A DNA stretch of 64,000 nucleotides from Roseofilum reptotaenium CS-1145 (GCF_028330985.1 NZ_JAQMUE010000082.1:92464-156463); one strand, 5' to 3'; numbered from the stretch's first letter, positions 44,001 to 52,362 are shown. Notes: a model not told the origin generated them from the sequence alone. Numbers and translations are program-made.

Positions 44001-44790
44001 AATAGTCTCCTAGGTTCGCGCCTACATCAAACACAGTCATCCCTGATTTGACTAAGGTGTTGACTAGATTTTGTTCTTTGATTTCATTGTTAAAACGATA
44101 CTTGATATAACTGACACTTCCAAAAATAGCGTAACCATTGCGCAGTCTTTTATTCTCTTGAAGTAAGGTATACTTTGGATCATTCAGCAATCGAGTGTAA
44201 TTTTGATAATTCTTAAAGGTATTGATATCATCAAGAACAATTAGCTTGGCTCCATACACTTCTTCTAATTCTGCTGTCCCTGTAAATTCAGAACCATCAA
44301 TGAGAACGAGATCAAAAACATCTATGTTATTTTCTGCTTTTATTTTTCTAATTCCATGGGTATCAACTCCTGATGTTTTCAAGTATTCAGTATCTGCTTT
44401 CCACCACTCTAATACTTGTTCAAGAGGATACAGGTTAAGATAGGTTTGTTGGGTTTGGTAAAATGCTCGAATTTCCTGCTCTGTGGGAAATTGTTCTAAG
44501 GCTACTGAGGAGACATGGTAGCAATGAACAAAAGGGTGATTTTCATATCGCTTCTGCAACGCATCAAATCTGCTTTGAGAGACTTCCATACAGTACAGAT
44601 CGGGAGTTTGAGGATTACCCATTAAGCCTGTAACAAAGGCTTCGGTGCTGCCAGAACCGGAAGAGGAGCCAATTTCCAGAACGGTTTTTAGATCTGCTTT
44701 TCTAGAAAGGATTTGAATGGCTTGATATAACTCATCATTCTTAATTTCTGGGGGAATAAGTCTTTCTAGAGTTGATGGGGATTCTGGCAT
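41008..44790 (-). CDS. Multidomain methyltransferase/glycosyltransferase polyprotein, 1260 aa
   Basis: I set the start at ATG 44790 (MPESPSTLERL) because GGGAG lies 8 bases before it; a TTG frame extends to 44805. Domains in order: a class I SAM methyltransferase (about 1-225; VLEIGSSSGSGS near 38-49, then VLIDGSEF); an FkbM methyltransferase (about 235-455; VFDVGANLGDYSILL, IDYLKIDVEGAESDALLG); a GT2-like domain (about 461-765; FFTIVLNGEPFV, QIDVDEIW with a DxD-type motif); a GT4 glycosyltransferase (about 774-1125; TGIARVWRSLLAEW, YKNSMLFFQAF, PSLYEGFGMPVAEALACGCP); and the shared module (about 1132-1241). Four potential catalytic domains suggest successive transfer and methylation of sugars on one glycan. 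Signature residues look intact. Confidence 0.85.
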   Translation of the reverse strand: MPESPSTLERLIPPEIKNDELYQAIQILSRKADLKTVLEIGSSSGSGSTEAFVTGLMGNPQTPDLYCMEVSQSRFDALQKRYENHPFVHCYHVSSVALEQFPTEQEIRAFYQTQQTYLNLYPLEQVLEWWKADTEYLKTSGVDTHGIRKIKAENNIDVFDLVLIDGSEFTGTAELEEVYGAKLIVLDDINTFKNYQNYTRLLNDPKYTLLQENKRLRNGYAIFGSVSYIKYRFNNEIKEQNLVNTLVKSGMTVFDVGANLGDYSILLSQLVGESGRVYAFEPTSTVFEKLEDRLNSQDSNNVNAFKKAVFSENKEIEFHEFPEDYSVWNSIGMPQMPNPDNPQENVPIAKTEIVEGITLDAFCETKNIETIDYLKIDVEGAESDALLGARNLLKQKKVRFIQFEISQKMLDGLNRKAGDTFKILIENGYECHQIEKDGRIGGQVIDSHAFYENYIAFPEVPIHFFTIVLNGEPFVKYHIKVLKKLPFKWHWHIIEGVADLKHDTSWSVKLGGKITDEIHDQGLSKDDTSEYLDQLKADYPENITLYRKPEGEFWDGKREMVNAPLANIREECLLWQIDVDEIWTVEQICNARRLFIEQGEKTAAYYWCWYFVGENLVISTRNCYTQNPQQDWLRTWRFKPGYVWAAHEPPILVEPLPDGQFKNIAAINPLTHDATEKEGLVFQHFAYVTPEQLKFKEQYYGYQNAVIEWSALQSEAQFPVYLRDYFSWVGDNTMVDRAESLGIAPLVQKDVTEGNWKFLQPQFSKLSKKAQRKSPTIVIDGVFFQLYNTGIARVWRSLLAEWAKTDFAAHILLLDRHNTAQIPGIKSRTIPRYDYNNTELDKQMLQEVCDIEGADLFISTYYTTPLSTPSVFMAYDMIPEVLGANVNEPMWREKHHAISHADSYISISESTARDLVKFFPEIALDQITVAHCGVSPTFTAATATQINEFKYKYGITKPYFLLVGAGGNYKNSMLFFQAFSTLHSKQGFEMICTGSGVPLGNEYRQYASGSVIHSLILSDKELKVAYSGAVALVYPSLYEGFGMPVAEALACGCPVITCANASLPEVGGDAVIYVDPYNVEGLAEQLCEVQKTKVRRSLIAKGLAQVKQFSWQKMANTMKLAVLRGTLARLNLREINLILFPDWSLPEERIGLALQEVIKGLVSHRDRSKMTLLIDHSNIEAEDADLLLSSVAMNLLMEESVEVDEGPEIVLVGNLSEAQWSVLIPQLQGRIQLEDENQDAMYTVHADQITPIDMSYLFKN

Positions 44791-44915
44791 CGCTTTATCT
44801 CCCAAAGAAGAAGTTTATCAAAAATCAGTAATTAATACTACCCTAGTATAGGACAATCAATACACTTACTGATATTTCTAAGTCTTCCCAATTTTCCCAT
44901 AAAAGCGATCGCCCC

Positions 44916-45485
44916 CTACCAAATCGCAGTCAAATCCAAGGCAAAACCTGGCAAAACCTCTTCTCCGGATACACTGGTGGGAGCGTCTAACACTTCTGGG
45001 GGTTGTCCGGGACGGTAAATTTCGACTTGGCGCTGTTTGCGGTTAATCAACCAACCGAGACGACAAACATTATCCAGATATTCCTGCATTTTCGCTTGAG
45101 TTTTGGCTAGGCGATCGCTCGGAGACAGAATTTCCACAGCAAAGTCGGGACAGAGGGGGAGAAATTTTTCTCGCTGTTCTGGGGTAAGATTATGCCAGCG
45201 CTCTTTAGTAATCCAAGCTGCATCTGGGGAGCGATCGCTGCCATTGGGTAAATGAAACCCAGTGGAAGAGTCGAACACTTCACCGAGTTGGCTTTGTTCA
45301 TTCCACACAGCCAGTTGTAGAATAAATTGAGTATTGACACGGCCGGTTTCACCACCTGTAGGGGGCATAAGATCCAGTTCTCCCGTTGCGCTGCGTTCGA
45401 GTTTAAGCTCTGGGTTTTGTTGGCAGAGTTGATAAAATTGCTCAGGGGTGAGTTGAATAATCGGATCGAGCGTTAAAGTCACCAT
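44916..45485 (-). CDS. Uma2-family (DUF820) putative endonuclease
   Basis: A complete 189-residue Uma2 protein. Motifs are MPPTGGETGRVNTQFILQLA (N-terminal), SPDAAWITKERW (PD of the nuclease fold), FAVEILSPSDRLAKTQAKMQEY (E-x-x-SPS..K) and GWLINRKQRQVEIYRP. These form a PD-(D/E)XK-like core. Uma2 genes are multi-copy in cyanobacteria and their function is unsettled. It lies 25 bases behind the TPR gene on the same strand. It differs clearly in sequence from the truncated copy at the left edge. Confidence 0.88.
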   Translation of the reverse strand: MVTLTLDPIIQLTPEQFYQLCQQNPELKLERSATGELDLMPPTGGETGRVNTQFILQLAVWNEQSQLGEVFDSSTGFHLPNGSDRSPDAAWITKERWHNLTPEQREKFLPLCPDFAVEILSPSDRLAKTQAKMQEYLDNVCRLGWLINRKQRQVEIYRPGQPPEVLDAPTSVSGEEVLPGFALDLTAIW

Positions 45486-45510
45486 ACTTCTTGACCACAG
45501 ATATCGACAT

Positions 45511-45981
45511 TCAATTTAAGCGGGCGGTACATTCGAGGATCAGGCGCTGATTCTCGATCGCGTGGGGAACAAGTTCCGAAGCTTGACGAAAGGCTGCGAT
45601 CGCCTCCCGATATTCAGCCAGAGCCGCATGACATAATCCTAACCCATGCAGTGCCCCAAAGTGAATTGGATTTAAGCGCACGACTTCTTCACAATCAGCG
45701 ATCGCCTTCTGATACTCCCGGCGCATATAATGTAGCACAGCTCTCCGGTTCCAAGCTTCCGCAAAATCTGGCCAATCGTGAATCACTTCTGTTAACAGCT
45801 CTTCAGCTCTATCGAAATGACCAGCATCCAATACTCTCTGGGCTTGTTGCAGTCGCTTCACCCCCATCATTCCTTTTTGGTTAAACCAGCGCCGCCATAG
45901 TTCCTGAATGGCTTGTTCGCGCACCGGTTCGGAATCACTCTGGAGATCGGATAGTAAACCATCTAATTCTGGATCGCGCAT
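45511..45981 (-). CDS. TPR-repeat protein, 156 aa
   Basis: From ATG 45981 (MRDPELDGLLSDLQSDSEPV). An N-terminal helical region is followed by three TPR units: AQRVLDAGHFDRAEELLTEVIHDWPDFAEAW, NRRAVLHYMRREYQKAIADCEEVVRLNP and LHGLGLCHAALAEYREAIAAFRQASELVP. It has no signal peptide, so it is a cytoplasmic protein-protein interaction module. A TTG at 45993 would add four residues. The partner is unknown. Confidence 0.85.
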   Translation of the reverse strand: MRDPELDGLLSDLQSDSEPVREQAIQELWRRWFNQKGMMGVKRLQQAQRVLDAGHFDRAEELLTEVIHDWPDFAEAWNRRAVLHYMRREYQKAIADCEEVVRLNPIHFGALHGLGLCHAALAEYREAIAAFRQASELVPHAIENQRLILECTARLN

Positions 45982-46066
45982 GGTTTTCCACAAGAGCAGT
46001 TCTTTCTAGTTTAACCCTGCTCATGGGTTATTGGTTATTGCTCATTGGTCTTGTGCCAAAACTTCA

Positions 46067-47251
46067 TCATTCCTGCTGCTCTCTAGAATCCAGAAACCTC
46101 ACTGCTTCAATTTGATGGGCGATCGCCACCCGTTGCCGTTCCCCTTGAGCCGATAACAGATAAATCCCACTACCATTGCTGTAAGCCACCGTACCATCGG
46201 CTGTCAAATCATAAGCCAAAACACTCGTGGCTAACACCTCCGGCACTCCCTGGTTTCCTTGACGCACCAACTCCCAACTGGGGGGAACCAAGGGAGGAGC
46301 ATCCTGATCTTCGGCATGTTGATTCGGGAGATTATCCAACGTTAACCAATCTCCCCAGATCCGCATCCGTTTGGGTTCCACCTTTTGTTGCGTTCCCGCA
46401 GCGATCAAAGGCTTGCCTGTAAAACTCTGGCTAAAGAAATTAAAAAACTGGAAAATAGCATAGGCCAAACGAACCGGAATCAGAAGAATATCCTTCAAAA
46501 ATTGCCAGATATTAAACGAACGGTGGAATGAACGATAGGGACGGCGAATATAATACAGTAGACCATCAGAACCGACTTGGGGCCCCAAAAAATCAGACTT
46601 GGGATCTTCAGCTAACGTGGTTAAATCCTGTTGATAAAAATCTAACTTTTCAATTGAAAAAGGAGCGCGATTCACCACAAAGCCCTCACCATTGCGACTG
46701 ACTCCAGCCGATTGATACACTAAAGCCTTTTGATTCGGTATCCAGCGGGGCGCTAAATCGATAGAATCCCCTTCTGTCATGTCATTTGGACGCACACTAT
46801 TGGGTGAGAGCGTAGCAATATTGGTAATCCCTGTGGGGTAAGCTTTGGTGCAGGCAATCAAATCATCCTCAGCACTATAATCTAAATGACTAATTTGAAA
46901 ATCTGCATTATGAAATAGCCGATCTTCGCGATCGCCATTGGGATCGAACCGAAATAAAGCCCCCATCTCCCCAGCTTCTAGGGCATAAAAAAACTTACCC
47001 TCTCCGGAATTACACAGACTACTAATGGCTACTGGAACTATCGCTTCCGCCTGCTGTTCCAACTGAGCCATCGCTTGGGGAGACATCATCATCGAACGAA
47101 TTCCCCTATCTTTCCAAGCATTCCGGCGTTGAGCCTGCAAGCGTTGGCGTTGAATCGATTGGCCAAATTCACTCTTGATTTCCCGAAATTGATTCTGAGC
47201 CTCTTGGAGATAAAGTTTACCTTGGGCAAGATAGGCAATAGGTCGAGACAT
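46067..47251 (-). CDS. Cyanobacterial hypothetical protein with beta-propeller-like repeats, 394 aa
   Basis: The N-terminus MSRPIAYLAQGKLYLQEAQN and a charged helical region lead into repeats with a TolB-like rhythm: GKFFYALEAGEMGALFRFDPNG, DDLIACTKAYPTGITNIATLSPN, DGLLYYIRRPYRS and TVAYSNGSGIYLLSAQGERQR. These suggest a propeller of 5-6 blades. A hydrophobic stretch near 260-280 (ILLIPVRLAYAIFQFFNFFS) may be amphipathic or membrane-associated. No catalytic motif. Function unknown. Confidence 0.75.
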   Translation of the reverse strand: MSRPIAYLAQGKLYLQEAQNQFREIKSEFGQSIQRQRLQAQRRNAWKDRGIRSMMMSPQAMAQLEQQAEAIVPVAISSLCNSGEGKFFYALEAGEMGALFRFDPNGDREDRLFHNADFQISHLDYSAEDDLIACTKAYPTGITNIATLSPNSVRPNDMTEGDSIDLAPRWIPNQKALVYQSAGVSRNGEGFVVNRAPFSIEKLDFYQQDLTTLAEDPKSDFLGPQVGSDGLLYYIRRPYRSFHRSFNIWQFLKDILLIPVRLAYAIFQFFNFFSQSFTGKPLIAAGTQQKVEPKRMRIWGDWLTLDNLPNQHAEDQDAPPLVPPSWELVRQGNQGVPEVLATSVLAYDLTADGTVAYSNGSGIYLLSAQGERQRVAIAHQIEAVRFLDSREQQE

Positions 47252-47393
47252 GATAAGCGATCCAGAAAATATTGCGATCGATCTAACCTAATTTTATAGC
47301 GCTTTGTACAATAATGCCGGCTATTGCTAGTGCAATAAAACTCCATTTCGCGACAGCGATCGCGATTTCTCCGATATACTCCCATCCTACTGG

Positions 47394-47702
47394 CTACCTA
47401 GGCTGTGGATTAAGACCCGGCCGATCAAGGAAGAAAATCGTTAACTCCTCATAAAACTCACTACTTGAATTTACAGCACGATGGAGATGAGCGCTCGGTT
47501 TGTCCCAATCAATTTGTACCGGTTTATAGGTTACATTCTTCGTTGGCATCCGATCATCATATTCAATGGCTAAAGTATGGCCTTGAAGAACTACTGTAAT
47601 TCGATGGCATAAGTCATAATGCCATGGCGTTGCTTCGCCAGGCAACAGAGACATCTGACGAATCCAAATGAAGCCAAAACGAAACAGACATCTCTCAGAC
47701 AT
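47394..47702 (-). CDS. Cupin-like protein, 102 aa
   Basis: From ATG 47702 (MSERCLFRFGFIWIRQ). The sequence LLPGEATPWHYDLCHRITVVLQGHTLAIEYDD resembles the cupin motif G(x)5HxH(x)3-4E, though only part of the metal ligands is visible (H-W-H-Y replaced by WHYDLCHR). The second motif region is HLHRAVNSSSEFYEELTIFF. It may be a small sugar- or ligand-binding cupin. It lies 31 bases behind an aldo/keto reductase gene on the same strand. Confidence 0.65.
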   Translation of the reverse strand: MSERCLFRFGFIWIRQMSLLPGEATPWHYDLCHRITVVLQGHTLAIEYDDRMPTKNVTYKPVQIDWDKPSAHLHRAVNSSSEFYEELTIFFLDRPGLNPQPR

Positions 47703-47733
47703 AATCAATATATCCTTTCTTTGACAAGAGATC

Positions 47734-48612
47734 TTATTCGACTGACGAGATTAAAGGCACATCGGAAATCGTTTGCTGCTCTGGAAAAAGAGACCGCAGT
47801 TTTTCGATATCTTCAGCCTCCATTTCCCAACCCAGTGCCCCTAAATTTTCTTCAAGATGCTCTAAAGTTCGCATTGTTGAAAGCGTAACAACATTCGGCT
47901 GTGAAATCAACCAATTAATAGCAATTTGAGCAGGGGATTTTGCATATTTTTCACACATTTCATCCAAAATAGGAATCCCACCAGTCGAGAGCAATCCTTT
48001 CTGAATCGGTCGCCAAGCAATTAACATCATGTTGGTAGCCTGACAGTACTCTAATAATCCAAGAATTTCAGGTTCGCGAAACTTGAGATTATAATGCACT
48101 TGGTTAGCCACAATAGGCGCATCAATGAGTTTTTGTGCCGCTTTAACTCGCTCCGTGCTGAAATTGCTGACCCCAATATTCAAAATATAACCGTTATCTT
48201 TAAGATAAGCCATGGCATTCATCGTTTCTTCCATGGGAATATTAGGATTGGGTTCATGAATCAGATAAAGATCGAGATAATCGGTTTTCAATCGAGCTAG
48301 ACTTTGCTTTGCTGATTCTATTAAGTCGTTGTATCGCAGATGGGCAGATGAAACTTTTGACACTAGGAATAGCGTTGATCGATCGTAGCCTGATATAGCT
48401 TTAGCGATCGCTTCCTCTGCATATCCCCCAGCATAAATTTCCGCAGTATCGATATGGGTTAATCCCGCATCAATCGCTCGCACAATAGAGTCCGTATCAG
48501 ATCGCTCGCATCGGTCTGGACTCGGTTCTAGTTTCCCTCCTAACATCCATGTTCCCATGCCAAAAACTGGCATAGAAAAGTTGATTTCTGGGATTATCTT
48601 TTCAAGAATCAT
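47734..48612 (-). CDS. Aldo/keto reductase
   Basis: A 292-residue AKR with the TIM-barrel signatures GMGTWMLGG, AGLTHIDTAEIYAGG (Asp about 55 and catalytic Tyr about 60), LVSKVS (Lys about 86) and DYLDLYLIHEPNP (His about 118). The NADPH-binding end is ITWxx-type: QIAINWLISQPNVVTLSTMRTLEHLEENLGAL. All four catalytic residues are present. It reduces aldehydes or ketones; the substrate is unknown. Confidence 0.93.
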   Translation of the reverse strand: MILEKIIPEINFSMPVFGMGTWMLGGKLEPSPDRCERSDTDSIVRAIDAGLTHIDTAEIYAGGYAEEAIAKAISGYDRSTLFLVSKVSSAHLRYNDLIESAKQSLARLKTDYLDLYLIHEPNPNIPMEETMNAMAYLKDNGYILNIGVSNFSTERVKAAQKLIDAPIVANQVHYNLKFREPEILGLLEYCQATNMMLIAWRPIQKGLLSTGGIPILDEMCEKYAKSPAQIAINWLISQPNVVTLSTMRTLEHLEENLGALGWEMEAEDIEKLRSLFPEQQTISDVPLISSVE

Positions 48613-48839
48613 TGTTTTATCCGAAGAACGCTCAGGTTTTTATATCCAATCCCAAAAATCACGCTACACATCAATCCCCGTGTCCGGAGTATCAATCATC
48701 TGTAGCAAACATCTAAGGATTTGATATTACTCTCCCATCGCGGATTCTATCACCACCCAACAAATTTTTAGATTCGCTTTATAACCATATAGGAGTCTTG
48801 CGTCTAGAATAGAAACCAACCCTCATCTCTCTAGCGATC

Positions 48840-49451
48840 ATGAGTTACCCTAAATCTCCACCTATTCCCGCCAACCATCTCAACATCATGGGATATGTAG
48901 ACGAGTCGGAAGTTAATGGCCCAGGATGTCGCGCTGTGGTCTGGGTTCAAGGCTGTACTCGCGCTTGTTCTGGCTGTTTTAATCCCGCTTCTTGGTCGTT
49001 TGAGATTAATCAACTGATCTCCATTGATACCCTAGCAGAAAAAATTGCCAGTAATCCCCGCAATCAAGGGGTGACCTTTTCTGGAGGAGAACCTTTTTGG
49101 CAGGCTCCAGGACTGGCTAACTTGGCTCGTCAGCTTAAAGCGAAGGGATTCAATATTATGTCATTTACGGGTTTTACCGTAGAGCAGTTAAGGGCCAAAG
49201 GTGCGCCGGAAGGGGCACAAGAGTTACTCGATCAACTGGATATTCTGATTGATGGTCCTTATATAGAATCTTTAGCAATTCATTCCCCCACTTCTCCCGT
49301 TTCTTCGAGTAATCAGCGGGTTCATATCCTGAATCCAGAATTTGAAAATGCGATTAGTTGGGCGAGCGATCAAATGGAAATCCATATTCTCAAAGATGGC
49401 ACTCGCTTAGTCACGGGGTATCGCGGCCAGATGACTTTGGCTGAATTGTAG
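48840..49451 (+). CDS. NrdG-like radical SAM activating protein
   Basis: A 203-residue short radical SAM protein. The cluster motif is GCTRACSGCFNP (Cys at about 39, 43 and 46), with GVTFSGGEPFWQ near residue 78 as the SAM-binding GGEP element. It is of the NrdG/PFL-activase size class. It ends IHILKDGTRLVTGYRGQM. NrdG normally activates an anaerobic ribonucleotide reductase, but no nrdD is adjacent and cyanobacteria carry NrdG-like genes without obvious partners, so the substrate is unknown. Confidence 0.85.
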   Translation: MSYPKSPPIPANHLNIMGYVDESEVNGPGCRAVVWVQGCTRACSGCFNPASWSFEINQLISIDTLAEKIASNPRNQGVTFSGGEPFWQAPGLANLARQLKAKGFNIMSFTGFTVEQLRAKGAPEGAQELLDQLDILIDGPYIESLAIHSPTSPVSSSNQRVHILNPEFENAISWASDQMEIHILKDGTRLVTGYRGQMTLAEL

Positions 49452-49490
49452 GGTTTCTTGAGTTGATCGCAATATTAGAAATTGTAGATC

Positions 49491-49725
49491 ATGACCAAAC
49501 TCCCAATTTTGCAACCTAGACAGTCCTATGCGTTCAGGCAATATAGGGTTCACTCAACTGGTTGTTGAACTGATTGCCCTTGACCAATGGAGCGATAGTT
49601 CCCAGTCTAGTCTCGTGGGGTCTGTTTCTACTGGTGATATAAAGATACGCCACTTTCTGCACTCTATCATCTCAATTTATGGGAAATTGCGATCGCCGCA
49701 TATATTCTTATCCAAGGGAGTCTGA
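49491..49725 (+). pseudogene. Deletion remnant of a cyanobacterial hypothetical gene
   Basis: ATG 49491 starts MTKLPILQPRQSYAFRQY, which resembles the opening of a cyanobacterial family of about 200 residues. After roughly 18 codons the frame is lost. A second frame (from about 49528) reads GFTQLVVELIALDQWSDSS and TGDI, which resembles the middle of the same family. The pieces fit an internal deletion plus frameshift. Family recognition is from memory of similar proteins and is not certain. Confidence 0.45.
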
Positions 49726-50035
49726 TGCTATTTGACCAGTGGATAGACACTTTTGGAGAGATCGACCCTAACTGGCTTGCGAGAAATCTATTATGAGTCT
49801 TTGGCTGATCGGTAATTCACTGCGCGATCGTCTGGTTATTGGTGCAAACGATTCCTCAATACTCGCCTCCTTTTTTTCCACCTCGCGGCCAATTTGACGA
49901 TCTCCCTTGGGGGTGTGGACGAAAATTTTAGTAGGGGTTTGGAGACCAAAAACCCCTACCAAGCTCCATCGCAGTGCTCCACCCAAGCCTTCGGCTATGG
50001 GTGGGGGTGAAGCGACGGGCGACCAGAGGGAGCAA

Positions 50036-50446
50036 TTACTCAATCTCTGCTTGCTGTTGAATGTACTGTTTTAGGACTGAGATAGGTGCTCCACCACAGG
50101 AAATAATGCAGTACGAACGACTCCAGAACATAGGCTTGCGGTAAACCTTACCTAGATGATCTGCAAATTCTTTGCGAATTAGGCGACTGGAAACAGTCTT
50201 CAGGTTGTTGACCAACTTGGACGGCTGAACCTTGGGGTTTACAGACATTAGCAAGTGGATATGATCCGCTTCACCATTAAACTCAATCAGCTCTGCCTCC
50301 CACTTCTGCAGAGTTTCTGAGAATATCTCTTTGAGTCTGTTCAGCATTGGTCGGGTAATGCACTTGCGGCGATATTTGGTGCAGGCGACCAAGTGAAAGT
50401 GAATGCTGTAAGAACAGTGATAGAGAGTGTTTAATTGTTGTGGCAT
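50036..50446 (-). CDS. tnpA: IS200/IS605-family Y1 transposase TnpA
   Basis: A 136-residue HUH transposase. The HUH metal site is ADHIHLLMSVNP (His at about 62 and 64) and the catalytic tyrosine lies in VLKQYIQQQ (about 128). The opening YHCSYSIHFHLVACTKYRRK and the block TVSSRLIRKEF are family-typical. Length is normal and no stop or frameshift is visible, so it may be active and mobilise the element as single-stranded DNA. Confidence 0.93.
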   Translation of the reverse strand: MPQQLNTLYHCSYSIHFHLVACTKYRRKCITRPMLNRLKEIFSETLQKWEAELIEFNGEADHIHLLMSVNPKVQPSKLVNNLKTVSSRLIRKEFADHLGKVYRKPMFWSRSYCIISCGGAPISVLKQYIQQQAEIE

Positions 50447-50475
50447 AGCAAGCGACTAAAGGCTATAATAATCCG

Positions 50476-51182
50476 ATGATAACCGTAACGTATGAGTACA
50501 AGCTAAAACCGACTAAGCAGCAGATTAAACAAATCAACCAGGATTTAGAGGTGTGCCGCAAGGTGTGGAACTATGCGCTTAAAGAGCGCAAAGATTGGAT
50601 AGCTTCTCGCAAGTGCCCGGTCAATGTCTGTTCTCTACGAAGTGAGTACATCATCCCAGCAGACGAACCCTATCCGAGTTTTAAGATTCAATGCCAGCGA
50701 CTAACGGAATCCAAAAAGCTAATTTCTGAATTGGCATCTGTCAACGCACAAGCGCTGCAACAAGTTCTTCGTCGTCTAGATCGAGCATTTGAGCGGCGCA
50801 AAAAGCTTGGGGCAGGGTTCCCACGGTTTAAGAAAGCAGTCCGGATGCGCTCATACGTCTTTCCCCAACTGGGCAAAAATCCTATGGACAATTTCTTAAT
50901 TGTGTGTTGCCGTGGGTCGCATTTAAGCGCGGCAAGGCAGTGGCCAAAGAGGATGCAAGGGGCAGTAGTCAGGAGTGTCCGGATTGTGGAGCTAAGGTCG
51001 CCAAGTCCCTCTCAGACCGATGGCATCAATGTTCCTGTGGCTGTTCTATGCCTCGTGATGTGGCCAGCGGCTTGGTCTACTCCATAGATTTCAAAAGCGC
51101 TGTGGGGCGCACAGTGCTGAAAATGCCCCTGGAGACGGTCTGGCGGGGGTGTCCTTTGGGGCATCTAGTCAAGTGTCTGTGA
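50476..51182 (+). pseudogene. TnpB (OrfB) pseudogene with internal deletion and frame change
   Basis: The N-terminal part (50476 to about 50880) reads as a normal TnpB: YEYKLKPTKQQIKQINQDLE and QALQQVLRRLDRAFERRKKLG...FPRFKK. It then jumps, in another frame, to YGQFLNCVLPWVAFKRGKAVAKEDARGSSQECPDCGAKVAKSLSDRW, containing the C-terminal zinc finger (CPDC and CSCGC) and RDVASG. The segment that should hold the RuvC catalytic acids is missing (roughly 150-200 residues expected). TnpB is an RNA-guided nuclease; this copy cannot be one. The first frame continues to an accidental stop at 51087. Confidence 0.85.
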
Positions 51183-51284
51183 ACGGGGAATCTCCAGCTA
51201 TACGCTCCGCGTTAGCTCGATGAGCGTCAAGATTTAGATACCGGGCTATCTGCTAAAAAACGTATTATCAGAGGAGACTCTTTC

Positions 51285-52286
51285 ATGCCAATGTACTTAT
51301 TCTACTCTCTGGGATTGTTGCTTTTACTCCTAGGAGGAGGGATTACGCTCTATCTCGCAACCCCTCGCCGTTATCAATCTTCCGAGACGGTGGCTCATTC
51401 TTATGACGAATGGACTGAAGACGGAATTTTAGAATTTTACTGGGGCGAACATATTCACCTGGGTCATTATGGGTCGCCACCGACACGGAAAGATTTTCTC
51501 ACCGCTAAATCGGACTTTGTGCATGAAATGGTTAAGTGGGGAGAATTGGATAAATTCCCCCGTGGGACAACAGTATTAGATGTGGGTTGTGGCATTGGGG
51601 GTAGCAGCCGCATTCTCGCCAAAGATTACGGTTTTTCGGTTACGGGGGTGACAATTAGCCCGCAACAAGTGCAGCGCGCCCAGGAATTAACCCCTGAAGG
51701 AGTCGATGCCAAATTTATGGTTAATGATGCCCTGGCATTATCTTTCCCCGATGCCAGTTTTGACGTGGTTTGGTCCATTGAAGCCGGTCCCCATATGCCG
51801 GATAAAGCCCAATATGCGCGAGAAATGATGCGGGTGTTAAAACCCGGTGGTCGGCTAGTTGTGGCGGACTGGAACCAAAGAGACGATCGCCAACAGCCCC
51901 TAAATTTCTGGGAAAAACCAGTCATGCGCCAACTGCTCGATCAGTGGTCTCATCCCGCTTTTTCTAGTATTGAAGGCTTTGCCGAACTGATAGAAGAAAC
52001 GGGACTGGTTTCTGGGGAAGTGACAACCGCCGATTGGACTACAGAAACTCTGCCTTCATGGCTCGATTCTATCTGGCAAGGAATTGCTCGACCTAAAGGA
52101 TTATGGCTGTTTGGGGTCTCGGGATTTATCAAATCTTTGCGAGAAGTGCCCACGATGCTGTTAATGCGTCTGGCATTTGGTGCTCGGTTGTGCCGGTTTG
52201 GGATGTTCCGCGCTGTGCGAGGGAGTGCAACCCCTCAGTCCGTAGAGAAGTCTCAAGCGAAAGAGGTTCAGTTGTTGAACAGTTAG
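51285..52286 (+). CDS. MPBQ/MSBQ methyltransferase (Sll0418-like)
   Basis: A 333-residue protein. One N-terminal membrane segment (about 4-25) precedes YQSSETVAHSYDEWTEDGILE. The SAM motif is VLDVGCGIGGSSRILAKDYG (about 97-116), followed by VTGVTISPQQVQRAQELTP, WSIEAGPHMPDK and RVLKPGGRLVVADWNQRDDRQ. These follow the characterised Synechocystis Sll0418 sequence closely. The enzyme methylates 2-methyl-6-phytylbenzoquinol and solanesyl counterparts in tocopherol and plastoquinone synthesis, at the membrane. C-terminal family block: PTMLLMRLAFGARLCRFGMF. Only about 45 bases separate its leader from the IS605-type element. Confidence 0.93.
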   Translation: MPMYLFYSLGLLLLLLGGGITLYLATPRRYQSSETVAHSYDEWTEDGILEFYWGEHIHLGHYGSPPTRKDFLTAKSDFVHEMVKWGELDKFPRGTTVLDVGCGIGGSSRILAKDYGFSVTGVTISPQQVQRAQELTPEGVDAKFMVNDALALSFPDASFDVVWSIEAGPHMPDKAQYAREMMRVLKPGGRLVVADWNQRDDRQQPLNFWEKPVMRQLLDQWSHPAFSSIEGFAELIEETGLVSGEVTTADWTTETLPSWLDSIWQGIARPKGLWLFGVSGFIKSLREVPTMLLMRLAFGARLCRFGMFRAVRGSATPQSVEKSQAKEVQLLNS

Positions 52287-52362
52287 GGGAAAAATTAATC
52301 GGGACTTACGCACCACAGGTAATTATCAGGTAATTATGCAGTTAATATAGGGGTTTGCCCTA

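Larger units (their letters stand above)
49840..51240. mobile_element. IS605-type element with divergent tnpA and deleted tnpB
   Basis: A Y1 transposase gene (minus strand) and a tnpB remnant (plus strand) are head to head, 29 bases between starts, the IS605 layout. The left end carries a hairpin GTAGGGGTTT/AAACCCCTAC (49931-49959) and a CCACCC...GGGTGG pair near 49980-50005. Near the right end CGCTC/GAGCG pairs at about 51200-51227. The exact ends cannot be set without other copies. Confidence 0.75.

Noticed and set aside
48094..48300. 68-codon plus-strand frame inside the aldo/keto reductase gene
   Set aside because: Antisense shadow of a well-supported enzyme gene.
49768..50043. 91-codon minus-strand frame overlapping the end of tnpA
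   Set aside because: It covers the IS left-end hairpins; composition reflects the palindromes rather than a protein.
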